DNA of 58,323 nucleotides, taken from contig JAFZYE010000024.1 of assembly GCA_017616445.1 (NCBI GenBank), forward strand, positions 1 to 58,323, read 5' to 3'. This DNA comes from Bacteroidaceae bacterium (lineage in GTDB: Bacteria; Bacteroidota; Bacteroidia; Bacteroidales; Bacteroidaceae). A program made the translations under genes and the position numbers. The notes under the pieces were generated by a model, which was not told where the DNA came from, did not search any database, and saw only the letters and a program-made list of their open reading frames with translations. Positions within the stretch are counted from its first letter, which is position 1; the number at the start of each line of letters is the position of its first letter. Shown piece by piece: positions 50,649-58,000 of this stretch.

Positions 50649-51803
50649 TTACTTCTGAATCAGCACGTTCATGTATTCCTGTTTTTTCTCCTCGCTGAGC
50701 GATGTGTTACTGATACCGCTCACCAGTCTCCGCATCAACCAATCGTACCGCTTCTGATCATTCTTCTCGTAGTAAGGCAGCAAGTCGGCAAGCAAAACGG
50801 CATAGTTGGCTGACAATCGCTGACCTGATGTCCAGTCAGGACGAAACGAAACAAGCAGATACTCCAGCATGTAGCGTTCTTCCACATTACGACGTTTCAC
50901 AGCAAGATTATCGTAGCGGTTCTTCGAGTACTTCAACAGCAGCCCCTCGTTATAGAGGTTCTGTTTCCAAGGTTCCATCGATGATGGAGGTGTGGTTGCA
51001 GAGAAATACACCTTACTGCCATACTTGTCAATGATGGTCTGTAGTACGGCACGCTCAAAATCCTGATATGTATCATAAGTGCCAGTCTCCCATTCAGGTA
51101 ACTGAATGTCGAGTTTCTTGTTCAGCCACATACGATATTCCTTCACGGCCAGGAACGGAATACAAACTATTGTCTTGTCCTTGTGTTTCCCCATGCCCTC
51201 TTGGATAAGCCACTTTGGGATGATAGAAGTATCACCAGAACCGATATAGATACCATCTGCATCCATACCAGCCAACTCGTTGTAGCCATATCGCAACACG
51301 TTTTCCGAATAAATTCCACTTTCGAAGTAGCGTTTCGCCATCTGTGCCATTCGTGGCTCATATCCTTTCATGGCTAAGTAGCACACCCATTGGTCATAGT
51401 CAAAAAACTGCATATCGTCGGGCAGCTTTTCCAATGCTGCTTCCGCATATTTGTCGCCATCCTTTTCTTCGGAATGACCACTACCAATGGCACGATAAGC
51501 ACAATAATTATAGGTATACGTATCAGGAATGGCCTGCTTCATCTCGTTCATTGCCTCACGAACTACGCTGTCAGAATTAGTACCCCACCAACCCATATAG
51601 TGTGCTGCATGATAATAGTTCAACCACGCGGTCTCATCCTTAGGATTTCTCTGCGTCTGAGCTTTCCACGCTTCTTTCTGTTCTACATACCACACAAAAT
51701 CTTTCTCCGTTACAATCGGACTTTCCACCTTGACAGCTTTGGTCTGAGCCATAGCGCTGAAGGTGAGCACGACCGACATAACACCTAATAGTATTCTTTT
51801 CAT
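50649..51803 (-). CDS. Secreted helical-repeat protein of unknown function
   Basis: A 384-aa protein; start MKRILLGVMSVVLTFSAMAQ chosen because it gives a good signal peptide, while the longer upstream frame adds 27 non-signal residues. The body is helical with repeat-like stretches (NPKDETAWLNYYHAAHYMGWWG, YAEAALEKLPDDMQFFDYDQW, KYSKNRYDNLAVKRRNVEERYMLEYLL), reminiscent of TPR-type proteins. No catalytic motif recognised. First gene of the sigma/membrane-protein block. Confidence 0.65.
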   Translation of the reverse strand: MKRILLGVMSVVLTFSAMAQTKAVKVESPIVTEKDFVWYVEQKEAWKAQTQRNPKDETAWLNYYHAAHYMGWWGTNSDSVVREAMNEMKQAIPDTYTYNYCAYRAIGSGHSEEKDGDKYAEAALEKLPDDMQFFDYDQWVCYLAMKGYEPRMAQMAKRYFESGIYSENVLRYGYNELAGMDADGIYIGSGDTSIIPKWLIQEGMGKHKDKTIVCIPFLAVKEYRMWLNKKLDIQLPEWETGTYDTYQDFERAVLQTIIDKYGSKVYFSATTPPSSMEPWKQNLYNEGLLLKYSKNRYDNLAVKRRNVEERYMLEYLLVSFRPDWTSGQRLSANYAVLLADLLPYYEKNDQKRYDWLMRRLVSGISNTSLSEEKKQEYMNVLIQK

Positions 51804-52017
51804 TTTTGTTCTGTTTTTTATGATTAAACGATTCCAGAGCAGCTCTTTCATTACCGCATACACAGAAAGCAGGAAATCGTTCACGAGAAAATGAAATAAT
51901 AGACAAAGTTAGCTACTATTTCCTAATCGGCCTTTGCTATATCCACCTACTCCTACAATTTTTATAGAAAAACAACACTTTTTTACGTGATTCTTTTCCC
52001 TATTCATGAAAAAGCAG

Positions 52018-52025
52018 TAACTTTG
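52018..52025 (+). promoter_or_regulatory. -7 promoter element of MFS gene
   Basis: TAACTTTG followed by CCTTGC, an exact TAnnTTTG match 31 bp before the gene. Confidence 0.7.
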
Positions 52026-52055
52026 CCTTGCTAATCAAATATATACTGAACATTT

Positions 52056-53504
52056 ATGAGCAATCAATCTACCCAGACAAAGCTGATGACCAACTGGCGT
52101 TGGTGGCTTTGTTCGTTGCTTTTCGTGGCAACAACCATTAACTACCTCGACCGTCAGGTCTTGAGTCTTACGTATGAAGAGTTTATCAAACCCGAATTTG
52201 GTTGGACAGATGACGACTACGGCAAAATCACCTCATTCTTCAGCATCTTCTATGCCATCTGTTGTCTGTTCGCAGGTAAGTTCATCGACTGGATGGGCAC
52301 CAAGAAAGGTTACCTGTGGAGTATTGGTGTATGGAGTGCAGGTGCCTGCCTACATGCCCTCTGCGGATGGGGAACCTCGTTGCTGACCGGCTCACCCGAT
52401 CTTGCAGCTGCAACTAAGATTGGTTCAAATGCCGCATTGGCTTTCTCCACCACATCGGTTTACCTCTTCCTCTTCTGTCGAGGCATCCTGGCGCTTGGAG
52501 AGTCAGGCAACTTCCCCGCAGCCATTAAGGTGACAGCAGAATACAATCCAAAGAAAGACCGAGCTTACTCTACGAGTCTGTTCAATGCAGGAGCCAGCGT
52601 AGGAGCACTTGCAGCTCCACTCTGCATTCCACCATTGGCAAAGAGTCTCGGATGGGAATGGGCATTTATCGTTATTGGTGCCTTCGGATTCCTGTGGATG
52701 TTCTTCTGGCACTTCATGTACGACAAACCTGAGAAGAGCAAGCATGTGAATCAGGCTGAACTCGACTACATCCATCAGGACGACGAAGCCGAGGCAGCAG
52801 AGAAGGCTGCGTTGAAGGAAGAGAAAGCCATCCCGTTCCTCAAGTGCTTCACCTATCGTCAGACTTGGTCGTTCATCTGTGGAAAACTGCTCACCGATGG
52901 AGTGTGGTGGTTCTTCCTCTTCTGGGCACCATCCTATTTCCAGAATCAATTTGGTATTAAGGCATCCGAGCCACTCGGTCAGGGTCTTATCTTCACCCTG
53001 TATGCCATTGTGACCGTTGTCAGCATCTTCGGTGGCTACCTCCCCAAGCTCTTTGTCGAGAAACGTGGTATGCACCCTTACAGCGGACGTATGCTCGCCA
53101 TGCTCATCTTTGCCTTCTTGCCACTTGTTGCCCTTGCTGCTCAGCCACTCGGCGTACAGAGCCCATGGTGGCCAGCCATCCTCATCGGTATCGCGGCAGC
53201 AGGTCACCAGGCTTGGTCGGCTAACCTGTTCTCTACCATCGGCGACATGTTCCCAAAGAGTACCATCGCTACCATCACAGGTGTGGGAGCTACAGCAGGT
53301 GGAGCAGGTTCTATGGTGATTCAGTTCGTAGCAGGAAAACTCTTCACACATGCAGAGGAAGCAGGAGCAGCCTTCCAGTTCATGGGTTTCGAAGGTAAGC
53401 CAGCAGGTTATTTCATCATGTTCTGCTTCTGCGGTATCGCTTACATCATCTCTTGGATTGGCATGAAGTTGCTGGTACCGAAATACAGCCCAATCAAGGC
53501 GTAA
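52056..53504 (+). CDS. MFS transporter, hexuronate (ACS family) type
   Basis: A 482-aa 12-helix permease. N-terminal WWLCSLLFVATTINYLDRQVLSLTYE contains the YLDRQVLS motif of the anion:cation symporter family (ExuT). GRGILALGESGNFPAAIKVTAEYNPKKDRAYSTSLFNAG is the family's loop and helix. Likely imports glucuronate or galacturonate released by the GH115 and CE15 enzymes, though specificity is inferred. The central loop has an acidic, Ala/Glu-rich stretch (EAEAAEKAALKEEKA). Confidence 0.88.
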   Translation: MSNQSTQTKLMTNWRWWLCSLLFVATTINYLDRQVLSLTYEEFIKPEFGWTDDDYGKITSFFSIFYAICCLFAGKFIDWMGTKKGYLWSIGVWSAGACLHALCGWGTSLLTGSPDLAAATKIGSNAALAFSTTSVYLFLFCRGILALGESGNFPAAIKVTAEYNPKKDRAYSTSLFNAGASVGALAAPLCIPPLAKSLGWEWAFIVIGAFGFLWMFFWHFMYDKPEKSKHVNQAELDYIHQDDEAEAAEKAALKEEKAIPFLKCFTYRQTWSFICGKLLTDGVWWFFLFWAPSYFQNQFGIKASEPLGQGLIFTLYAIVTVVSIFGGYLPKLFVEKRGMHPYSGRMLAMLIFAFLPLVALAAQPLGVQSPWWPAILIGIAAAGHQAWSANLFSTIGDMFPKSTIATITGVGATAGGAGSMVIQFVAGKLFTHAEEAGAAFQFMGFEGKPAGYFIMFCFCGIAYIISWIGMKLLVPKYSPIKA

Positions 53505-53507
53505 GAG

Positions 53508-53538
53508 AGGACCCTCCCCCGCTCTAGGGCGGGGAGTA
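53508..53538. repeat. C-rich palindromic repeat
   Basis: AGGACCCTCCCCCGCTCTAG then GGCGGGGAGTAG after the MFS stop. CCCCGCTCTAGGGCGGGG is a strong hairpin. Confidence 0.75.
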
Positions 53539-53563
53539 GTTACCCAAAACGAAGTTAAAAAAG

Positions 53564-53616
53564 ACCTGCTTTCGCTACGTTTCAAGCAAGAGAATCGTAA
53601 AAAAAGCAGGTTTTTG
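53564..53616 (+). terminator. Possible terminator of MFS gene
   Basis: ACCTGCTTT (53564-53572) pairs with AAAGCAGGT (53603-53611), followed by TTTTTG. Loop of 30 nt. Confidence 0.5.
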
Positions 53617-53660
53617 CAAAATAATTATGCATTTTACATCCCACATTAAAAATTATTTTG

Positions 53661-53668
53661 TACCTTTG
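53661..53668 (+). promoter_or_regulatory. -7 promoter element of tRNA-Met
   Basis: TACCTTTG followed by CACC, exact consensus, 20 bp before the tRNA. No TTTG box at -33. Confidence 0.7.
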
Positions 53669-53688
53669 CACCCGCAAAACAAAAACGG

Positions 53689-53762
53689 GGCGAGATAGCT
53701 CAGCTGGTTAGAGCGTCGGATTCATAATCCGGAGGTCGTGGGATCGTGACCCACTCTCGCTA
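53689..53762 (+). tRNA. tRNA-Met (CAT anticodon) with unusual T-loop
   Basis: 74 nt, acceptor GGCGAGA/TCTCGCT with one G-U, D-arm normal, anticodon stem TCGGA/TCCGG around TTCATAA (anticodon CAT), discriminator A, no encoded CCA. The T-loop is ATCGTGA rather than TTCRANY, so positions 54 and 58 are A and T (normally T54 and A58). Could be elongator Met or the lysidine-modified Ile; sequence alone does not settle it. Confidence 0.88.
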
Positions 53763-53765
53763 CAG

Positions 53766-53796
53766 AAAGGATGTACCGCAAGGCACATCCTTTTTG
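53766..53796 (+). terminator. Terminator after tRNA-Met
   Basis: AAGGATGTACCGCAAGGCAC then ATCCTTTTTG: stem GGATGT/ACATCC with T-tract. Confidence 0.85.
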
Positions 53797-53811
53797 TTTT
53801 ACCATTAGTGG

Positions 53812-53875
53812 TGAGAGGTGAGTGGTTACTCCTTACCTCTTACCTCAGAACTAAGTGGTGAGTGGTGAGAGTGAG
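53812..53875. repeat. Heptamer tract GGTGAGT-type
   Basis: GGTGAGA-GGTGAGT-GGTTACT then CCTTACC-TCTTACC and GTGGTGAGTGGTGAG: 7-bp units, with both orientations (GGTAAGx and its complement), between the tRNA and ilvE. Confidence 0.65.
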
Positions 53876-53958
53876 CCAAAAGCCATGTATTCATTGACAT
53901 TTTCATGGTTTTCTGCTGATTTCGGCAGCAATATGATGCGTAATTCAAAAAGAATGCT

Positions 53959-53966
53959 TACATTTG
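53959..53966 (+). promoter_or_regulatory. -7 promoter element of ilvE
   Basis: TACATTTG followed by CAGTCG, exact TAnnTTTG match 45 bp before the gene. Confidence 0.7.
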
Positions 53967-54010
53967 CAGTCGAAAACGAACGAACACATAACAATTAAAA
54001 CATAAACAAC

Positions 54011-55027
54011 ATGATGGATTGGTCAAACATAGGTTTTGGCTACAACAAAACCGATTACAATGTCCGTTGCTATTACAGAGACGGCAAATGGGGTGAGATT
54101 GAAACCTGTAGTGAAGAGACGATTCCTCTCCACATGGCAGCAACATGTCTGCACTATGGTCAGGAGGCATTCGAAGGTCTGAAGGCATACCGTTGTCCTG
54201 ACGGCAAGGTACGCGTATTCCGCATGGACGAGAACGCAGCACGCCTTCAGTCGACATGTCGCGGCATTCTGATGCCGGAAGTACCAACAGAACTGTTCGA
54301 GGAGATGGTTCGTAAGGTGGTGACGCTCAACCAGCGCTTCATCCCACCATACGAGAGTGGTGCCACCCTCTACATCCGTCCGCTGATGATTGGTATCAGC
54401 GCTCAGGTTGGTGTGCATCCTGCATCCGAATACCTCATTCTGATGTTCGTAACTCCAGTAGGTCCGTACTTCAAGGGAGGATTTGCAGCAAACCCATACG
54501 TCATCATCCGCGAATACGACCGTTCAGCTCCGCTCGGTACGGGTATCTACAAGGTGGGCGGCAACTATGCAGCAAGCCTTCGTGCCAACAAGCTGGCACA
54601 CGATCTTGGCTATAGCTGTGAGTTCTACCTTGATGCAAAAGAAAAGAAATACATGGACGAGTGTGGTGCAGCCAACTTCTTTGGTATCAAAAACAACACC
54701 TACGTCACTCCGAAGTCAACCAGCATCCTTCCGTCAATCACCAACAAGAGCCTCATGCAGTTGGCCGAAGACATGGGATTGAAAGTGGAACGCCGTCAGA
54801 TTCCAGAAGAAGAGCTGGCAACGTTCGAAGAGGCAGGTGCTTGCGGCACAGCTGCCGTCATATCGCCAATTGCCAAAATCGATGACTTGGAGACGAAGCA
54901 GAGCTTTGTGTTCTCAGCCGACGGAAAACCAGGTCCAATCTGTACAAAACTGTATAATAAACTCCGCGGTATCCAGTACGGCACAGAACCCGATACTCAC
55001 GGATGGACAACAGTCATTCTGGACTAA
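54011..55027 (+). CDS. ilvE: Branched-chain amino acid aminotransferase
   Basis: A 338-aa fold-type IV PLP enzyme. LHYGQEAFEGLKAYR (about 52-66), KVGGNYAASLRANKLAHDLGY (PLP Lys is in the later EFYLDAKEKKYMDECGAANFF region) and GACGTAAVISPIAKI are BCAT signatures. It completes valine, leucine and isoleucine synthesis, working with the distant ilvDBNC operon. It stands alone with its own promoter. Confidence 0.95.
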   Translation: MMDWSNIGFGYNKTDYNVRCYYRDGKWGEIETCSEETIPLHMAATCLHYGQEAFEGLKAYRCPDGKVRVFRMDENAARLQSTCRGILMPEVPTELFEEMVRKVVTLNQRFIPPYESGATLYIRPLMIGISAQVGVHPASEYLILMFVTPVGPYFKGGFAANPYVIIREYDRSAPLGTGIYKVGGNYAASLRANKLAHDLGYSCEFYLDAKEKKYMDECGAANFFGIKNNTYVTPKSTSILPSITNKSLMQLAEDMGLKVERRQIPEEELATFEEAGACGTAAVISPIAKIDDLETKQSFVFSADGKPGPICTKLYNKLRGIQYGTEPDTHGWTTVILD

Positions 55028-55118
55028 AACGAGGCAGAAAGAGCCGTTTTTCGGGTTGTGTTCGACAACATATGTTATAAAACATAAAAAAAGGTGTGCT
55101 TGTGTGAATAAAAAGCAC

Positions 55119-55126
55119 TACCTTTG
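55119..55126 (+). promoter_or_regulatory. Orphan -7 promoter element
   Basis: TACCTTTG followed by CACC, exact consensus, pointing rightward into the gap between ilvE and a convergent gene. No protein gene follows on this strand. Confidence 0.5.
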
Positions 55127-55177
55127 CACCATCCTAAAAACAATCTTTTTACCTTAAAAAAATTAATACTTATTGGG

Positions 55178-55210
55178 TGGGGAGAGCATTCGCGAGAACA
55201 ACTCTCCCCA
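55178..55210 (-). terminator. Hairpin terminator of DUF4890-like gene
   Basis: TGGGGAGAG (55178-55186) pairs with CTCTCCCCA (55202-55210). On the minus strand an AT-rich TTAATTTTTTT stretch follows about 15 nt later. On the plus strand it would end any transcript from the orphan promoter. Confidence 0.6.
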
Positions 55211-55243
55211 TTGTCATATTCATACGTCAGTAATGGTACGGAA

Positions 55244-56095
55244 TTATCTCACCAGAACCTTCTTTCCATCCTTGACATAGATACCAGCCTGAGTTGGCTG
55301 TTCCTTCAGAGCAACTCCGTTGATGGCGTGCCACTCTCCCTTGTCTGCATTGTCGCTACCGACAGTTTCGATGGCAGCAGCAATTCCTTCAGGACCACGA
55401 GTTGCAGCAGCTTGTTCTGTTGTCTCTTCTTCTTCCTGTACAGGAACGAACTTCACAAACAGACCTTTGTCACGCTCCAAACGGAACATCCAGTGATACT
55501 GGCGTGGGTTCAGCACCTCAAGGAAGTTCTCCTTGTACTCATCCCTTACTTCTCTGACAGCCTTGTCGCGAGCAGCAAACTGTTCACGCTGTGCTTTCAT
55601 CTCTGCGATTTCAGCCTCAGTTGGCTTTTCTGCCTTCGGAGCTCTGTGAGCCTTAGGTTTGAATGTCACAGGATTCTGATCTTCAGCAGCCTTCACGTCA
55701 GCACGATAAGCGGTGAAGACAGGTTCGAAGGCAGCAGTCTGCTCCTCATTAAGATGCAGACGACGTGCGAAACGCTGAGCAACTTCCTCAGCAGTCAGTT
55801 CTACTACTTCGAACTTCTTGCCGTCTGGACGTGGACCGAATTCACGAGGACCCTGAGGGCCACGAGGACCGCGGAATCCTTGAGGACCTTGGAATTCCTT
55901 TGGTGCCTGGAATTTCATAGGAGCACGGAATTCTTCAGAAGTCTTGAATTCCTTTGGTGCCTCAAACTTAGGCATGCCTTCGGGAGCAAAGAAATGAGGT
56001 TGTGGGCCACGGAACTCGCGTGGTCCCTGTGGTGGTTGAGCCGATGCTCCCACCATCATTAATGATGCAACTGCACAAAGTAGAATTTTTTTCAT
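55244..56095 (-). CDS. Spy/DUF4890-like secreted protein with degenerate repeats
   Basis: A 283-aa secreted protein; signal peptide MKKILLCAVASLMMVGASAQ. Residues 21-90 are a Phe/Pro/Gly-rich repetitive stretch (APKEFKTSEEFRAP, FQAPKEFQGPQGFRGPRG). A helical region follows (TAEEVAQRFARRLHLNEEQTAAF...) similar to Spy/CpxP and DUF4890 chaperone-like proteins. The end (WHAINGVALKEQPTQAGIYV then KDGKKVLVR) resembles the C-terminal domain of the BspA-like gene. The ATG at 56095 is chosen for the signal peptide. Confidence 0.75.
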   Translation of the reverse strand: MKKILLCAVASLMMVGASAQPPQGPREFRGPQPHFFAPEGMPKFEAPKEFKTSEEFRAPMKFQAPKEFQGPQGFRGPRGPQGPREFGPRPDGKKFEVVELTAEEVAQRFARRLHLNEEQTAAFEPVFTAYRADVKAAEDQNPVTFKPKAHRAPKAEKPTEAEIAEMKAQREQFAARDKAVREVRDEYKENFLEVLNPRQYHWMFRLERDKGLFVKFVPVQEEEETTEQAAATRGPEGIAAAIETVGSDNADKGEWHAINGVALKEQPTQAGIYVKDGKKVLVR

Positions 56096-56243
56096 GGGCT
56101 TTCTGTTTAAATAAAAAAAGGGTAAATAAACTGTTAATCCTTTCAACACAGCTAACATCTCTACACCTTATTAGATATATTAAACACAAAAAAGTAAAAT
56201 CCAATCTTCTAATTTAACCTTAATTAACGAAAGGAGAGTGGTA

Positions 56244-56313
56244 AGTTAGGAGTTAGGAGTTAGGAGTTAGGAGTTGGGAGTTAGAAGTTAGAAGTTAGAA
56301 GTTAGGAGTTAGG
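56244..56313. repeat. Heptamer array AGTTAGG x10
   Basis: Ten consecutive 7-bp units (AGTTAGG x4, AGTTGGG, AGTTAGA x3, AGTTAGG x2), the longest array in the window, between the DUF4890-like and dockerin genes. Confidence 0.9.
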
Positions 56314-56359
56314 AGTGTATGAACAAGCCTCAACGGGTAGCAGCAGCATGGTGTCAAAA

Positions 56360-56393
56360 CAAAACGGACAGGGAAACAACCCTGTCCGTTTTG
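56360..56393 (-). terminator. Strong hairpin terminator
   Basis: CAAAACGGACAGGG (56360-56373) pairs exactly with CCCTGTCCGTTTTG (56380-56393), 6-nt loop. On the minus strand it is followed by TTTTG, ending the dockerin gene. Confidence 0.85.
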
Positions 56394-56440
56394 TAGTTTA
56401 TGGTAAAAAGATCCGGTCTCAGGTTCTTGAGGGGGGCTCC

Positions 56441-58000
56441 TTAATGGCTTCTGATATATTCGTAAATCATGAGGATGTCCTGGGTATCAACCGAACCATC
56501 ACCATTTACGTCCTCTCTTGCACCATTGGCTTCGCTGCCAACAGTCTTCATGTAGTCGTATATCATGAGCACATCCTGTGTGTCGGCTGTTCCGTCGCAG
56601 TTCACGTCGCTCACAACGTACTTTCTTTCCGTGAAATAGCCTGGAGCCTCCTCTCCGCCATCGGGACGTGCATAGGTCTTGTCTATGAAGTTACTGTCGA
56701 ACACGGTTTCCTTGCCGCCAACCAACGATGTGCAGCCAGAGAACATATAGTCTGATGCGGCTGTGCTGGTGCTCCAGTCATCGTTGCAATAGATAGTGGT
56801 CAGCTTCGGGCAGTAGTTGAACATCTGTCCCATGTCCGTCACCTTGCTGATGTCGAACGAGCTGACATCCACCGTCTCCAGTTTCTCGCAGCTCTGGAAC
56901 ATGGCAACCGTCTTTGTCACGCGGCTGGTGTTGAACGAGCTGAGGTCGAGCGAGGTCAGCGAAGAGCACATACAGAACATATTACTCATATCGGTGACAT
57001 TCTCTGTGTTGAGGTTCTCCAGCCCCTCGATGGTGGTTAACTTCGACAGTTTCTGGAACACCCAAGTTTGAGGGTTCGTTCCGCCGTAGAACATTCCATT
57101 GAAAGAAGTCATGGGAGCATCCTTCATCGAGGGGTCGATAACGACTTTCTTCACTTTGTTGTAGTAGCCTGTGAAACGCACGGCATCGGGGTGGGTAACG
57201 GGGTCATACACTTCCGTTATGCCAGTTCGCTCTGACCGAAGGAAGTCATAGTAATAAGTCAGCGTACCCGTCTCTTCTACAAACTCTGTATAGACATTCA
57301 ATTTCTTAACTCGTACAGGGCGAATGCCATATGTATGATAGCGCTCTGTATCGTCAAGGCCGGCAGAGGTCCCATAGATTTTGTAGCAAGATGCCTCGTT
57401 GGGTATACTAGACCAAGAAAAATCTCGCGTCCAAAGGTAGCATATACCTGAAGGCAATATTGAAATCCCCTTATCATTCTTCAGTCCAGGAGTAGGTATG
57501 AGAATAAAGTTGCCATTGATTTTGCTTTTAACCCTTATTCCCGTTATTCTATCCAACGTAGGCGATGTCCATGACGCCGCTGTTACTTCAGTATAGTCAC
57601 TTTGAAATAATTCTCTGAATTGTTCATAACTCGGTATCTGCCATTCTTCGCCCCAGGCTTGTGTCGCAGCATCATCTTCCGGCAGAAGATTTTTCAATCC
57701 GTCCGTAAAGCCATTGTATCCATATGCGCTCTTTGTACAGTACTTTGTCAGGGTATTGCCTGAACCCATACACCACTTGTAATTCTCCCAGTTGAGTGCA
57801 TAATCATTTACGTCAGTCGGTTCTGTGTCACCCCAAGCGTATATGTTGCCTGTTTCGTAGGTTTTATTGGCACCAAGATTATACGTTGCCCAAACGGTTC
57901 CGCTTGGCAAGCCGAGGTCAACATACTCGTGCTCTGTCTGTGCATTTGCAGTCAGCGTCATCAGTATGACAGCAAGGAGAGAAAGTAATCTTTGTTTCAT
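56441..58000 (-). CDS. FISUMP / DUF285 / dockerin-type surface protein
   Basis: A 519-aa secreted protein. Signal peptide MKQRLLSLLAVILMTLTANA. Residues about 24-235 match the Fibrobacter succinogenes major paralogous (FISUMP) domain (YVDLGLPSGTVWATYNLG, GEEWQIPSYEQFRELF, YGIRPVR). Residues about 290-420 are DUF285/BspA-type repeats (VTDMSNMFCMCSSLTSLDLSSFNTS). The end carries two dockerin-like calcium loops: DVNCDGTADTQDVLMIYDYM and DVNGDGSVDTQDILMIYEYI. Dockerins bind cohesins, but no cohesin gene is visible here; the loops may instead be a wall-attachment or folding tag. Confidence 0.88.
   Translation of the reverse strand: MKQRLLSLLAVILMTLTANAQTEHEYVDLGLPSGTVWATYNLGANKTYETGNIYAWGDTEPTDVNDYALNWENYKWCMGSGNTLTKYCTKSAYGYNGFTDGLKNLLPEDDAATQAWGEEWQIPSYEQFRELFQSDYTEVTAASWTSPTLDRITGIRVKSKINGNFILIPTPGLKNDKGISILPSGICYLWTRDFSWSSIPNEASCYKIYGTSAGLDDTERYHTYGIRPVRVKKLNVYTEFVEETGTLTYYYDFLRSERTGITEVYDPVTHPDAVRFTGYYNKVKKVVIDPSMKDAPMTSFNGMFYGGTNPQTWVFQKLSKLTTIEGLENLNTENVTDMSNMFCMCSSLTSLDLSSFNTSRVTKTVAMFQSCEKLETVDVSSFDISKVTDMGQMFNYCPKLTTIYCNDDWSTSTAASDYMFSGCTSLVGGKETVFDSNFIDKTYARPDGGEEAPGYFTERKYVVSDVNCDGTADTQDVLMIYDYMKTVGSEANGAREDVNGDGSVDTQDILMIYEYIRSH

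Noticed and set aside
52503-53585. 360-codon minus-strand frame over the MFS transporter
   Set aside because: Runs through the whole antisense of a recognisable permease and through the terminal C-rich repeat; composition is unlike a protein.
55124-56062. 312-codon plus-strand frame over the Spy-like gene
   Set aside because: Antisense of a signal-peptide-bearing gene; Leu/Ser/Phe-rich and without motifs.
56244-56313. Telomere-like repeat because of the TTAGGAG resemblance
   Set aside because: The 7-bp period is shared by many unrelated units in the window, so the likeness to TTAGGG is incidental.
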